Shown: positions 1 to 8,335 of the stretch, piece after piece
Position numbering within the stretch: the stretch's first letter is position 1
Layout: each line of letters opens with the position of its first letter
Source of the DNA: CALDSL01 sp039810245
Lineage (GTDB): Bacteria > Chloroflexota > Anaerolineae > Anaerolineales > Anaerolineaceae
DNA length: 64,000 nucleotides
NCBI GenBank assembly: GCA_039810245.1
Contig: JBDHWQ010000023.1
Coordinates: 1 to 64,000 of the forward strand
Reading direction: 5' to 3'
The notes under the pieces: generated by a model
What the model was told of the DNA's origin: nothing
Seen by the model: only the letters and a program-made list of their open reading frames with translations
Database searches by the model: none
Made by a program: the position numbers and the translations under genes

Positions 1-2
1 TA

Positions 3-92
3 GAGATGGTCACCCGCAAGCTGCGCCAGGATGGTGACGACCGCGGGATGCTGGTATACGGGTATAAGTTCCGGCCGATGCTGAACCGATAG
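3..92 (+). CDS. 3' end of a gene that begins outside the window
   Basis: A reading frame is open from the window edge to a TAG at 90-92 and ends with the peptide RKLRQDGDDRGMLVYGYKF followed by RPMLNR. I do not recognise the family. A decayed but clearly similar tail (RKLREDGNQAGILA) occurs at 933-1001 on the same strand, which supports this being a real C-terminus. A strong terminator follows 22 nt later. Confidence 0.55.
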   Translation, partial: EMVTRKLRQDGDDRGMLVYGYKFRPMLNR

Positions 93-114
93 TCGCTGCG
101 TGAATGGAAATTCG

Positions 115-145
115 AACCGCCTTCCAGAGATGGAAGGCGGTTTTT
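115..145 (+). terminator. Intrinsic terminator after the partial gene
   Basis: The arms AACCGCCTTCC (115-125) and GGAAGGCGGTT (132-142) are perfectly complementary, enclose a 6-nt loop and run into five T residues. Confidence 0.85.
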
Positions 146-276
146 GTGGCGTAGATTCGGACAATTGGAATCGTTGAAAAGCCGGGCAGGAAACAAATAT
201 TTGCTATTTTTTTCCTACTGCAATATACTGGCTCACAGCTAGCGTGTAAGCCCGCTCACACACTGATAAAGTCAGC

Positions 277-288
277 CGTTGGGCGGCA
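277..288 (+). repeat. Left 12-bp inverted repeat with a GTTRRRY core
   Basis: CGTTGGGCGGCA here is the exact reverse complement of 899-910. It lies just upstream of the first lipoprotein gene. GTTGGGC matches the integron core-site consensus GTTRRRY. See the finding on a possible gene cassette. Confidence 0.6.
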
Positions 289-321
289 ATTGTGCAAAAT
301 CATGAGTCAAGGATCACTTTG

Positions 322-849
322 GTGAAAAAACTAACCCTATTTCTCTTTTTTGTATTTGTTTTAGCAGCCTGTAATCCGGTTGCAGGTAATCCGCAGTCTC
401 TGCCCACTTCCGTTGTGCCTTCCCCTGGGATACAACTTAGCTCAACGCAAACGCCTTCATCAAGTATTGATTCAACTTGGAAGAAATACCTCAATACCGA
501 GGTTGGTTTCAGTATTCTGTATCCTGCCAGCTGGCAGGAACAGGCCTTGCCTGATGAAAATGACGGTCAGCGGCATCATATCGCCCTGCAAGGCGTAGAA
601 GGCGGGATCGAGTTAATCTGGGGAACCGGGCTGGGCGGAGCCTGTCCGGAAGGTTATCAACCATTGACAATGGCAAAAGGGAACTTGTCGGCGTGTCATA
701 GTCAAAGGGACGATGGGACAGATTTGTGGAGTTTGGAAGCCCAAACTTTAGGAAATACCGGCTTCGGAGGCTTTGCATATACAAACGACACAACAGAGAA
801 AAGCCGGGCTTTGGTTCTTCAAGTGGTTTCGACTCTCAGTTTCCCATGA
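322..849 (+). CDS. Small secreted lipoprotein, function unknown
   Basis: The 175-aa product starts VKKLTLFLFFVFVLAAC, a lipoprotein signal peptide with lipobox LAAC, so it should be lipidated on the Cys and exposed outside the membrane. I chose the GTG at 322 because AAGGA lies 8 nt upstream and the signal peptide then begins with Lys-Lys; an in-frame GTG at 292 is an alternative. After the lipobox come a Pro/Ser/Thr-rich linker and then a small globular domain (from about residue 50) with YLNTEVGFSILYPASW, the start found in many PsbP/DUF-type 'FSIxYPxxW' secreted domains. No catalytic motif is visible. The gene stands alone between 12-bp inverted repeats, with no obvious operon partner. Confidence 0.8.
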   Translation: MKKLTLFLFFVFVLAACNPVAGNPQSLPTSVVPSPGIQLSSTQTPSSSIDSTWKKYLNTEVGFSILYPASWQEQALPDENDGQRHHIALQGVEGGIELIWGTGLGGACPEGYQPLTMAKGNLSACHSQRDDGTDLWSLEAQTLGNTGFGGFAYTNDTTEKSRALVLQVVSTLSFP

Positions 850-898
850 GGCCCGTTTCAGACAACCCCAGGAACAAGACTGAATAGCCAGGTTGTAC

Positions 899-910
899 TG
901 CCGCCCAACG
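899..910 (+). repeat. Right 12-bp inverted repeat with an RYYYAAC core
   Basis: TGCCGCCCAACG is the reverse complement of 277-288. GCCCAAC matches the R'' box RYYYAAC of integron attC sites and is followed by GAGGCGTGCGG, as in an attC left half. No matching GTTRRRY right half is visible within 150 bp downstream, so a complete attC is not present. Confidence 0.5.
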
Positions 911-932
911 AGGCGTGCGGCCTTCCACCCGT

Positions 933-1001
933 CTGGATTGCCTGTACCTTTTAGGGCGCAAGTTGCGCGAGGACGGCAACCAGGCGGGGATTCTGGCGTA
1001 A
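933..1001 (+). pseudogene. Decayed copy of the C-terminal tail seen at 3-92
   Basis: One frame reads RLDCLYLLGRKLREDGNQAGILA and then a stop at 999-1001. This aligns with RKLRQDGDDRGMLVYGYKF at the window start. There is no start codon or upstream continuation, so this is a remnant of a duplicated or related gene. Confidence 0.45.
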
Positions 1002-1036
1002 GGGTAAAATCCTCAAAGAGGATACTTCTCTTTTCC

Positions 1037-1290
1037 TCAACATTCCCACCGGAACATCCAGTGGGTCTTAGGAAAGTCGATTTCAAGCCCGCGAATCTCG
1101 TTTCGCATGCGCGCGTTTTCGGCGCCGATCTGCACCACATCGGCATATTCGAACCCGCCCGCACGATGTCGTATAGCTCGCAAAAGAGCAGGGTGGTCGC
1201 GCCCGGGCCGCGAAAGCGCGGCAGGACGCCTATCCCGTCGGCGTTGAGGCATTTTGCACGCCGCAACTCGGCGAGCAAATCGGCTCAGCC
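1037..1290 (-). pseudogene. Frameshifted C-terminal remnant of a GNAT-type N-acetyltransferase
   Basis: Read on the minus strand, one frame gives GVLPRFRGPGATTLLFCELY, then near position 1150 the coding signal moves to another frame, FEYADVVQIGAENARMRNEI and on to PKTHWMFRWEC before a stop. The two pieces join into a plausible acetyltransferase C-terminal half: an R-x-x-G-x-G/A-type acetyl-CoA loop (PRFRGPGATT), then the last strands. A stop lies just upstream of 1290 and no N-terminal half is present. So this is truncated at its 5' end and carries a frameshift. Confidence 0.6.
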
Positions 1291-1364
1291 CAACAGAGCA
1301 TTTTTCAACAGGACGCTATGATGAATTCCACTGATATCACGTTCACTCTTCTTATTCATAGAGG

Positions 1365-3692
1365 TTAGCGAAGGAGTTCTTCTGCATTTCGGATTGCATC
1401 AATCTTATCCCAGTTTTGTCCTTTGCTATAGGCTGACTGCCAGGCGTCGGCAGACAGCGCCTGGCGGGCCAATTTCATCCTCTGCTGATTTACGGTTTGA
1501 TAATAAACTCCCAGAGGCAAACCTGACCGCTCGCTCAATTTTTCGATAGCGCCATAAATGCTTGCAGCCAGCTCGGCATCTCCACCGTGCGACAGAACCA
1601 GATAACCTGAAAGCGCGCAAAGAAAGATGATTAATCTACGGATATGACTTTGAGCAGGGTTCAACGCCTCGCGAAGCCAATATCGTGCTTTGCCCTTATC
1701 ATCCATTGCCAGCGCTATTTCAGCGAGGTTCGTTCTGACCATGGCGACAAAAATTGCGTCATCCGAATCCAAATGGGTTAACGCCTGGTGACAGAATATT
1801 TCGGCCTGTGGTAATCTCCCTTCAAAGAGCGCAATTTCTCCCAACTGTGCCAGGGGAGAGCCAGGATTAAGAGGCGACCCATCATGTTGAGCATACTCCA
1901 GGGCCTCACTCAAAGCTGCTTTTGCTTCTACGAATTTATTTTGCTCGATCAAGATGCGTCCAAGGCGGTTTCGATACATTGCATAGCTGCTTAGGAACCC
2001 ACCTGCTTTTGCCATCTCACCCTGCTGCTGCAAATATCGTTGAGCTGCGTCGAAATTATGCTGCTGCCAGGCAAGATCACTGCTGATTTGGAGCAGGCGC
2101 ATTTGATCCTCTATTACCAAGCCGCCGCTGAGACGGAAAAGCTGCCGGCAATAATCCAATCCTTCTCTTAAGTATCCCAATGAAAACCAATAGCTTTCAA
2201 GTTGTATGACCAGGTCGAAGGCGAGAGTGGTTCTTCCGGCGTTAATTGCCCAAATGAGCGCACTATGCAGATTTGGCAGTTGATGGGAGATGTAAGCCTC
2301 TTGCGAAGCGAGCGAAGACGACTGTCGAATTTTCTTAATCTTTTCATCAAAATATTGAGCGCGAATCATTTCAGTCGCGTCAGATTGCGATAGCTTCGAA
2401 TATGCATGATCGCGGATTAGCTCGGGCATACGCCAGTGCGTGCGTTGCGCAAAACTTTCACGAACTAGAAGAGAATGTTGTGTCAACAAATCAAGATACT
2501 TCATGGCCTCGGAAGAACCTGTCTCACATACAGTGGAAGCGGCTTCCGCATCGAACCAGCTCGATAATACACTCAACCGTGCGTAAAAGTTTTGAGTGTC
2601 TTCACTTAAGAGGTTAAAGCTCCATTCGATTACGTTCTCAAGCGTACGTTGGCGCTCAGGTAGGTCTCGGTCGGGAGATCCCACTTGCCCGGTCCATTCA
2701 CGATCATGTAACAGCGCGACGATCTCCTCCAGCTTTTTTTGCCGTAACGTGGCTGCTGCCAGTTCGATTGCCAGAGGAATGCCATCGAGGATTGAACATA
2801 ATTCGCTGACGGCGCTTGCATTTTCAGCGGTGATGGAAAAATGAGTTTGGTGAAGGCGGGCGCGTGCCACGAACAATTGGATGGATTCATAACGAAGTAA
2901 ATCAGCCCCATCGTTGGTTAAGATGCGTGGGGGTGTCGTGAGTGGTGGAAGCCGGTATTCATACTCGCCGTAAATACTTAATGGCAGCCTGCTGGTAACG
3001 AGCGTTTTCAATCGCGGACAGGTTTTGAGCAGCTGAGACACCTGCATCGCTGCGCCTTCGAGGATCTGTTCAAAATTATCAAGGATTAGCAGGATTTGAT
3101 GGTTTTTAAGTCCTTGAGCCAATTGGACAATGTCCGGTGAAGGCGGCAAACCCAACCCGGATACTACTCTGGCAACTGTCGGGGCAAAGAACTGAGGATT
3201 GCGGACTTCCGATAAATCTACGAACCAGACCCCATCCCGAAATTTGCCAAGTAGATCGTTACCGCAAAAGATGCTTAAACGGGTCTTGCCAATGCCTGGG
3301 GGTCCGATGATGGTAACAAGGCGGGTGCTATTGTCATTGAGTAAACCTGTAATGGCTGCGTGATCCTGGACCCGGTCGATTATTGAGGTGAGCAGTGCCG
3401 GCAGGTTATTCGGCGAGGCGAGGGGATCAACACTGCGAAATGACCAGATCTCCAGTGAAGAACCACGAGCAAATTTTAAAAAAGGTTGAAGCTCATCGGG
3501 TGACACAAAGAGCGCACTGGCCAACAATTCGGCTAACTGGCGTGACGGCTTACGCTCATCCGCCTCAATCTTGCGAATGGTAGCTTCTGAGCAAGATGCG
3601 CGTTTTCCAAGTTCCGCCTGAGTCAAGTCAAGCTGGCGCCGGCGGGAACGTACCCATGATCCGAATGAGGAATAAGCGCTGTGGTGGTTCAT
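1365..3692 (-). CDS. XRE-type HTH / NB-ARC ATPase / TPR regulator
   Basis: The product (775 aa from this ATG; 802 aa from 3773) has an XRE helix-turn-helix at its N-terminus (FGSWVRSRRRQLDLTQAELG...), an NB-ARC/STAND ATPase with Walker A GPPGIGKT and Walker B ILLILDN, and a long TPR-like helical C-terminus. This is the architecture of AfsR-like, ligand-gated transcription regulators. It probably acts alone in the cytoplasm on an unknown promoter. I prefer the ATG at 3692 because the HTH begins right after it and because a perfect -10 box (TATAAT) overlaps the more upstream ATG at 3771-3773, so transcription would start downstream of it; neither start has a clear ribosome binding site. No neighbouring gene is co-directional. 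Confidence 0.85.
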   Translation of the reverse strand: MNHHSAYSSFGSWVRSRRRQLDLTQAELGKRASCSEATIRKIEADERKPSRQLAELLASALFVSPDELQPFLKFARGSSLEIWSFRSVDPLASPNNLPALLTSIIDRVQDHAAITGLLNDNSTRLVTIIGPPGIGKTRLSIFCGNDLLGKFRDGVWFVDLSEVRNPQFFAPTVARVVSGLGLPPSPDIVQLAQGLKNHQILLILDNFEQILEGAAMQVSQLLKTCPRLKTLVTSRLPLSIYGEYEYRLPPLTTPPRILTNDGADLLRYESIQLFVARARLHQTHFSITAENASAVSELCSILDGIPLAIELAAATLRQKKLEEIVALLHDREWTGQVGSPDRDLPERQRTLENVIEWSFNLLSEDTQNFYARLSVLSSWFDAEAASTVCETGSSEAMKYLDLLTQHSLLVRESFAQRTHWRMPELIRDHAYSKLSQSDATEMIRAQYFDEKIKKIRQSSSLASQEAYISHQLPNLHSALIWAINAGRTTLAFDLVIQLESYWFSLGYLREGLDYCRQLFRLSGGLVIEDQMRLLQISSDLAWQQHNFDAAQRYLQQQGEMAKAGGFLSSYAMYRNRLGRILIEQNKFVEAKAALSEALEYAQHDGSPLNPGSPLAQLGEIALFEGRLPQAEIFCHQALTHLDSDDAIFVAMVRTNLAEIALAMDDKGKARYWLREALNPAQSHIRRLIIFLCALSGYLVLSHGGDAELAASIYGAIEKLSERSGLPLGVYYQTVNQQRMKLARQALSADAWQSAYSKGQNWDKIDAIRNAEELLR

Positions 3693-3821
3693 GTTGTCAC
3701 GGTTTTTGTCACGCCCGGAGTGACCCATTGCAGAAGGTGAATCCGTATGATCGAGAATAACGGATAGGTTCATTATAAGGCAACCACTTCACGCTGTGGC
3801 ACGCCTGTCGTTATTTTTTTG

Positions 3822-3956
3822 CCTGATCTTAGCTGCCTGACAGAGCCTGACCTGCGTGCGTTAAACCGTTTCATCGATACAGCGGTGGTAGACGCGATGG
3901 AACAAAATGAGACTGGTTTTAGCCAGGAAGGAGAAATATCATGGCTGGAAAATTGA
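3822..3956 (+). other. Coding-like open frame without a start, possible gene remnant
   Basis: The frame reads PDLSCLTEPDLRALNRFIDT and continues AVVDAMEQNETGFSQEGE to a TGA at 3954-3956. Amino-acid composition is protein-like, but there is no start codon, and the end overlaps the start of the next lipoprotein gene in another frame. It may be the 3' tail of a lost gene. Confidence 0.25.
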
Positions 3957-4696
3957 TCATACTTGTCATTGTTCTGCTGCTGGCTGCCGGCTGCATCCCA
4001 CAGGCGCCTGCCACACCGATAACGCTAACTACGCCGGCAGCGACGCCAACCGTGGAAATGCCGGTGGTAGAAGTAAAAACAGCCGAAGCGACATTCACAC
4101 CGGCGCCGACCCCGGCCACCGGGTTCGACAGTAACGAATGCGACAACCCGTTTTATCCGGTCAGTGACGAGGCAACCTGGACGTATGCCATTGCTGCCGG
4201 GGGTAATGCGGAATACATAATGAGTGTGGACGAAAAAGGGGCTTTTACACTCAACATTCAGGGGGATGAAAGCACGTTTACCATCGACGGCGATTGCACG
4301 AATGAGGGGATCGTGCTCATGAACACCGCTGGCGCAGAGACAACTGTTTCCAGTTCGGATGGAAGCGCGGTCGTCTCGACCATCGATGTAAAAGGCGTCA
4401 CGCTGCCGAAGGATATCAAAATAAATGACCAGTGGTCGCAGACGATCAATGTAACTACCGAGGGCAATAAATCTGAGATCTTTACACAGTATACAGCGTT
4501 GGGGTTTGAGAATATCACCGTGCCGGCAGGTAACTTTTACGCGCTCAAAATAGAGCAGTCCGGTTATGTGGAGATCTTCGGGCAGAAGGTGAATATGCAC
4601 GGCTATCAATGGTTCGCAGAAGGCGTTGGGACGGTCAAATCTGAGATGGATGGAACGCCCGCAATCGAACTGGTTACGTATGATATTCCGGATTAG
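3941..4696 (+). CDS. Lipoprotein, TapB/DUF3108-like
   Basis: The 251-aa product has a signal peptide and lipobox LAAGC, a Pro/Thr linker, and a beta-rich domain from about residue 62. That domain begins CDNPFYPVSDEATWTY and later has ENITVPAGNFYALKI and WFAEGVGTVK, a pattern I associate with TapB/DUF3108-like extracytoplasmic domains. AAGGAG lies 7 nt before the ATG. The gene is 13 nt upstream of a second lipoprotein gene, so the two are probably co-transcribed. No enzymatic motif is visible; a role in envelope binding or folding is only a guess. Confidence 0.85.
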   Translation: MAGKLIILVIVLLLAAGCIPQAPATPITLTTPAATPTVEMPVVEVKTAEATFTPAPTPATGFDSNECDNPFYPVSDEATWTYAIAAGGNAEYIMSVDEKGAFTLNIQGDESTFTIDGDCTNEGIVLMNTAGAETTVSSSDGSAVVSTIDVKGVTLPKDIKINDQWSQTINVTTEGNKSEIFTQYTALGFENITVPAGNFYALKIEQSGYVEIFGQKVNMHGYQWFAEGVGTVKSEMDGTPAIELVTYDIPD

Positions 4697-4709
4697 AGAG
4701 GTGAAAAAA

Positions 4710-5333
4710 ATGAGAAGTATTTTCGAACGATGGATGGCGGTACTCACATTGGTGCTGGTTGTCGGCGTATCGGCTTGCGCGCCCAAAGCAAGCGAAGTTT
4801 CTCCGGCTAAGGATTTGGCGGCGCAGCCGGCGGTTGCCACCATGCAAGAGCCAACTTCATCAACCCCAATAACAAAAAAAGCGGCAAATGCTACCATCTC
4901 CTGTGATCAACTGATCCCGCCTGATGAAGTCCGCACGCTGATGACCGGGCTTTCTCCTCAATTGACCGAGCAGCGCTCACAAGAAAAGACCACATGCATC
5001 TGGCAATATGCTTCGAAGGTCAGCGGACAGGCAGCCGAGTTTCAGTTGGAAGCCGGATTCGGCGCATCGGTGGTGGCGGACTGGACAACCGAACGCAAAT
5101 CGGAGCTGGCTGGACAGCCGCCTGACCTCAATGTTATCAGCATAGATGGGTTGGGAGATGAGAATTACACCTGGATTGCAAACCCGGAAAAACAGCAGGT
5201 TGTTTATGTTCGCCGTGGTTCACAAACACTGGTCATGCACTATCAGGCCACAGATATCCTGTTTATGGGCACTGAGTCGGGCATCATCGACATGGCAGAC
5301 CGAATTTTTAGCAGGTTGAATCCTGAAGGATAA
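4710..5333 (+). CDS. Lipoprotein with a DUF3558-like domain
   Basis: The 207-aa product starts MRSIFERWMAVLTLVLVVG and has lipobox VSAC. After a short linker the domain ISCDQLIPPDEVRTLMTG with a later TTCIWQY resembles DUF3558-type 'sensor' lipoproteins, with two Cys likely to be disulphide bonded. I chose the ATG at 4710 since AGAGAGG precedes it and the signal peptide starts there. It follows the TapB-like gene by 13 nt. Function unknown. Confidence 0.82.
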   Translation: MRSIFERWMAVLTLVLVVGVSACAPKASEVSPAKDLAAQPAVATMQEPTSSTPITKKAANATISCDQLIPPDEVRTLMTGLSPQLTEQRSQEKTTCIWQYASKVSGQAAEFQLEAGFGASVVADWTTERKSELAGQPPDLNVISIDGLGDENYTWIANPEKQQVVYVRRGSQTLVMHYQATDILFMGTESGIIDMADRIFSRLNPEG

Positions 5334-5429
5334 TCATGTATGTAGGGGTGATGCTTTACCCGCCAGGTGATCTGGGCATCGAATGGCATTCGGGAATACG
5401 CGATTGCAAGACTGCGCTATGATGGTATT

Positions 5430-5470
5430 GTAGTTCCACCCGGGAACTACCACCAGGTTTCTTTCTAGAA
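5430..5470 (+). terminator. Likely terminator after the two-lipoprotein operon
   Basis: GTAGTTCC (5430-5437) pairs with GGAACTAC (5443-5450) around a 5-nt loop; a T-rich stretch follows a few bases later. Confidence 0.5.
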
Positions 5471-5507
5471 ACTATTCTGCCCACAGGCAGCAAAAACCGG
5501 GGTGCGC

Positions 5508-6059
5508 ATGGCTGCATGGATCGCTTTCGCTGTGCTTTCTGGCGTGCTGGTCGTCATATCCCGCGCGTCGCTGCGCGTGCCGGGCTCGCACGGCTTCTAC
5601 CGTTTCTTCGCCTGGGAGTGTATCCTTGCGCTGATCATGCTTAATATCCAGGCATGGTTTTGCGCGCCGCTGGCCTGGAACCAGTTGATTTCCTGGCTGC
5701 TCTTGCTCGCCAGCCTCGCGCCACTGTATTTTGGGGTACGCATGTTAAGCGCGCAGGGTAAGCCGGCGACGCGGCGAGCGTCAGAGCCGCAACTGTACGC
5801 GTTCGAGAAGACCACTGCCCTGGTGACCACCGGCATCTACCGCTACATCCGCCACCCGCTATACAGCTCGCTGCTTCTGCTGGCATGGGGCGTGTTCTTC
5901 AAAGCGCCCGGCCTTCCGGGCGGGGCATTGGCGCTTACCGCGACGCTGCTGCTGTATGCCACAGCCAGGGCAGACGAGGCGGAATGCCTGCGCTTCTTTG
6001 GCGCAGCGTACCAGGACTATATGCTCCGCAGCAAGCGCTTCTTGCCGTTCGTGTTTTGA
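5508..6059 (+). CDS. Isoprenylcysteine methyltransferase-like membrane protein
   Basis: The 183-aa product has about four hydrophobic segments and the C-terminal signature TGIYRYIRHPLYSSLLL followed by an acidic EAECLRFFGAAYQDY segment. This is the hallmark of ICMT/PEMT-type membrane methyltransferases, where the conserved RHPxY and Glu bind S-adenosylmethionine. The substrate is unknown; bacteria generally lack prenylated proteins. GTG at 5502 and ATG at 5508 are both possible starts, neither with a strong ribosome binding site. It is a single gene, convergent with the ferric-reductase operon. Confidence 0.85.
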   Translation: MAAWIAFAVLSGVLVVISRASLRVPGSHGFYRFFAWECILALIMLNIQAWFCAPLAWNQLISWLLLLASLAPLYFGVRMLSAQGKPATRRASEPQLYAFEKTTALVTTGIYRYIRHPLYSSLLLLAWGVFFKAPGLPGGALALTATLLLYATARADEAECLRFFGAAYQDYMLRSKRFLPFVF

Positions 6060-6185
6060 GGATCAGGCGCGGGCTGCGGCGGGACGGCGACGGCCTGGTA
6101 TGCGGGTGTATCCCCATCGAGGGGATAGCGCGGGTATAGGTTGCGGCCTTCGGGATCTGATGAATTCTTGCTGGCTTTGAAAACC

Positions 6186-6920
6186 CTAGCTGCTCCCTGC
6201 CATCCTTTTCGATTTTGCCTGCGCGGCAGCCCGGCTGATCAGAACCCTGTACACCGTCAAAAACAACAGGCTCGCGCCGCTGAACCAATACAGGTAATAG
6301 GACCAGGCTGTGCCAGTGTCGGTACCACTCATTAATCCGTGAATCAACGCGCCAAGAAAACAGGCATAACTGACAAAATGGATCAGCCGCCAGGCTTTCT
6401 TCCCGATGCGCTTGCGCACATAAAAACTGAGATTGACGATAACCCAGGCGTAAAAAACCAGTTGGCCGATCCCTACCCAGATTGGGCGGTAATTCTGCCC
6501 GAGAAAGGGTACTAACACTTGCGCGACCGTATATTCCATATACCGGTCACCGGTCAGGATCAGGGCATGGAATAGGGCCAAACCCGTCCCGAACAGGCCG
6601 GTATACTGGTGGATTTCATAGGCCGGTGGGATACCTGGCCAGATTTGTGCCATCTTGTTGGTGATGGTTACCCCCATAGCCATCGAAAGCCACAGCACCC
6701 AGTAGGCTGCGAAGGCGCTGCCGCGAGATAGGAACCAGTAAACCTTCGGTTGGCTCCCGGCGGTGGAAAACGCTAGCCCCGGCAGCCATAACGGCATGGT
6801 GTTGATGGCAAATAGAACCGCGGCCAGTACCACCAGAACCATCAGGAGGAGATCCTGCGACGGCATCACCTCAGGCATTTGCTCATGAATTTCTTCAGCA
6901 GGCGAGGATTTAATCGACAT
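6186..6920 (-). CDS. Ferric-reductase-like haem membrane protein
   Basis: The 244-aa product has about six transmembrane segments. Two pairs of histidines are placed as expected for haem b ligands: EIHQYTGLF...LFHALI (14 apart) and LIHFVSYACFLGALIHGL (13 apart). This is the ferric reductase/NOX/MsrQ transmembrane fold. There is no FAD or NAD(P) domain, so electrons must be exchanged with another protein. I chose the ATG at 6920, which has GGGGT upstream and overlaps the end of apbE by 11 bp; longer upstream starts run inside apbE. It is the last gene of the operon. Confidence 0.88.
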   Translation of the reverse strand: MSIKSSPAEEIHEQMPEVMPSQDLLLMVLVVLAAVLFAINTMPLWLPGLAFSTAGSQPKVYWFLSRGSAFAAYWVLWLSMAMGVTITNKMAQIWPGIPPAYEIHQYTGLFGTGLALFHALILTGDRYMEYTVAQVLVPFLGQNYRPIWVGIGQLVFYAWVIVNLSFYVRKRIGKKAWRLIHFVSYACFLGALIHGLMSGTDTGTAWSYYLYWFSGASLLFLTVYRVLISRAAAQAKSKRMAGSS

Positions 6921-7866
6921 TTTTACCCCATAATTCATTTTCGAAGCCCTGGCTGTAAAAGACCCGGCCATCCTGCAAGGCCAGCAGCCCACAAATCTGC
7001 GCCTGGCTTTCCAGCCAGGTCAGCCCATCGCGGCTGCCTAAGATTAAAACCGCTTTCGCGGCTGCTTCGGCTCGCAGCGCATCCGGCGCTATGATGGTCA
7101 CGCTCATGAGGTCGGTTTGAGCTGGTTCGCCGCTGCGCGGATCGATGATATGGTGCTGCCAGGAGTTGTTACGACGCCAGCGCCGGTAATCGATCCCAGA
7201 GGTGGCCACACCGCACGCTCGCAGCGCCAGCTTTCCCAGTGACTCCTGCATTTCCAGCGGGTCGGCAATGGCTACCGGCCAGGGGCTGCCATCCGCCCGG
7301 CTGCCGCTGACTGCGATATCGCCCCCGGCGTCCACCAGAGCCGGGCCGAATGCGCTCAGCCGCCGCGCGGCCTGCCAGGCAGCCCAGCCTTTGCCTACCC
7401 CGCCCAGGTCGAGCCGGACACCTTCCGGCAGCCGAACGGCTTGGCGCTTTTCATCGAGTGCGATATCTCGCCAGGCATGTGGAAAAACCGGTAGCCGCTC
7501 CCATGTATCAGGTGGCAGCCTGTTCTTCAGCCCGGATGGTTCGGCGCCTACAAGCTCGAAGCTGCGATCGTAGCCGGTACGCTCCAAAGCATTTAAGATA
7601 CACGGGTTCACCAGGCCGCCGGTCGAGCGGGCCGCTGCCAGCGCGCCCTGGAGCACTTCCCAAAGGATAGAGCTTACCGGATGGAATGCACCGGCAGATG
7701 CATTGAGCTCGTTCAGCTCGCTGTCCGGCCGGAAGCGGCTGAGTACCTGCTCCCATTCTTCAAAATCGGCCGGGGTCTGAGCCAGTGCTCTGGTTGCTGG
7801 CAATCCATCGTCGTCCAGGAAGGCCGCCATCTGGCAGCCCATGGCTCGAAATTCGATCTTCTGCAT
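6910..7866 (-). CDS. apbE: FAD:protein FMN transferase (ApbE family)
   Basis: ApbE enzymes attach FMN covalently to Thr/Ser of extracytoplasmic or membrane redox proteins using FAD. The 318-aa product has the family signatures RLDLGGVGKGWAAW (about 151-164) and ALVDAGGDIAVSG (about 176-188), and a C-terminal region with DALRAEAAAKAVLILG. There is no obvious signal peptide, so export is uncertain. It shares one base with the preceding gene (TAATG), indicating translational coupling. I found no [ST]GA[ST]-type flavinylation motif in the other operon products, so its target is not evident here. Confidence 0.92.
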   Translation of the reverse strand: MQKIEFRAMGCQMAAFLDDDGLPATRALAQTPADFEEWEQVLSRFRPDSELNELNASAGAFHPVSSILWEVLQGALAAARSTGGLVNPCILNALERTGYDRSFELVGAEPSGLKNRLPPDTWERLPVFPHAWRDIALDEKRQAVRLPEGVRLDLGGVGKGWAAWQAARRLSAFGPALVDAGGDIAVSGSRADGSPWPVAIADPLEMQESLGKLALRACGVATSGIDYRRWRRNNSWQHHIIDPRSGEPAQTDLMSVTIIAPDALRAEAAAKAVLILGSRDGLTWLESQAQICGLLALQDGRVFYSQGFENELWGKNVD

Positions 7867-8324
7867 TATTTCGATGACCTGGTGGTGGTGACTGGTGCGG
7901 AACTGCTGTCACCGCTCTGGCTGCTTTCTCCACCGGCGGTGATTACCGGCTGGACGATGATCGGTTTGACTTTTTGTATGATCTGCGGTGTGGGGATCGA
8001 CACCGAGCGCAGTGGGAGTGATTGCCCGGCCGGTTGCGCCTCACTTGCACTGACCGGGAGCTGGTTGGCCTGATCTTCATTCAGGCTGATTAACGGCACC
8101 AGGGTGGGCAGCGGCGGAAAACCTTGTGCCACATTGGCTGGTTGCTGGGGTGGCAGGCTCAGTACGGCAGCCGGGGCTGCTTTTTCTGCCTGGTAGATAT
8201 CCTGAGAATACAGGTTCCAACAACCAATAATGAGTGCCGCACTCAGCGCCCCAATGAATAGCTTCGTATCCAGGAACCTGGCCTGTGTGCGCTTGTTTCC
8301 CTGCGTTGGCTTATTCGGCACCAT
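7866..8324 (-). CDS. Single-pass anchored protein of the redox operon
   Basis: The 152-aa product has a basic N-terminus, one hydrophobic helix (about 23-40, FIGALSAALIIGCWNLY), then a Pro/Ser/Gln-rich, probably disordered segment to the C-terminus ending TTTRSSK. It is probably membrane-anchored with an extracytoplasmic tail. I do not recognise a family. Its position, coupled to apbE and 11 nt after the PepSY gene, suggests a partner or tether for the haem/flavin proteins, but this is inference. Confidence 0.72.
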   Translation of the reverse strand: MVPNKPTQGNKRTQARFLDTKLFIGALSAALIIGCWNLYSQDIYQAEKAAPAAVLSLPPQQPANVAQGFPPLPTLVPLISLNEDQANQLPVSASEAQPAGQSLPLRSVSIPTPQIIQKVKPIIVQPVITAGGESSQSGDSSSAPVTTTRSSK

Positions 8325-8335
8325 GCTGTTTTCTC

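Noticed and set aside
748..1278. 176-codon open frame on the minus strand as one gene
   Set aside because: Only its first 40 codons look like protein (GNAT); the rest is a frameshifted read-through into unrelated sequence, so I describe it as a pseudogene remnant.
6186..6920. Complete NADPH oxidase/ferric reductase
   Set aside because: Only the haem transmembrane part is present; FAD and NADPH domains are missing, so I call it ferric-reductase-like only.
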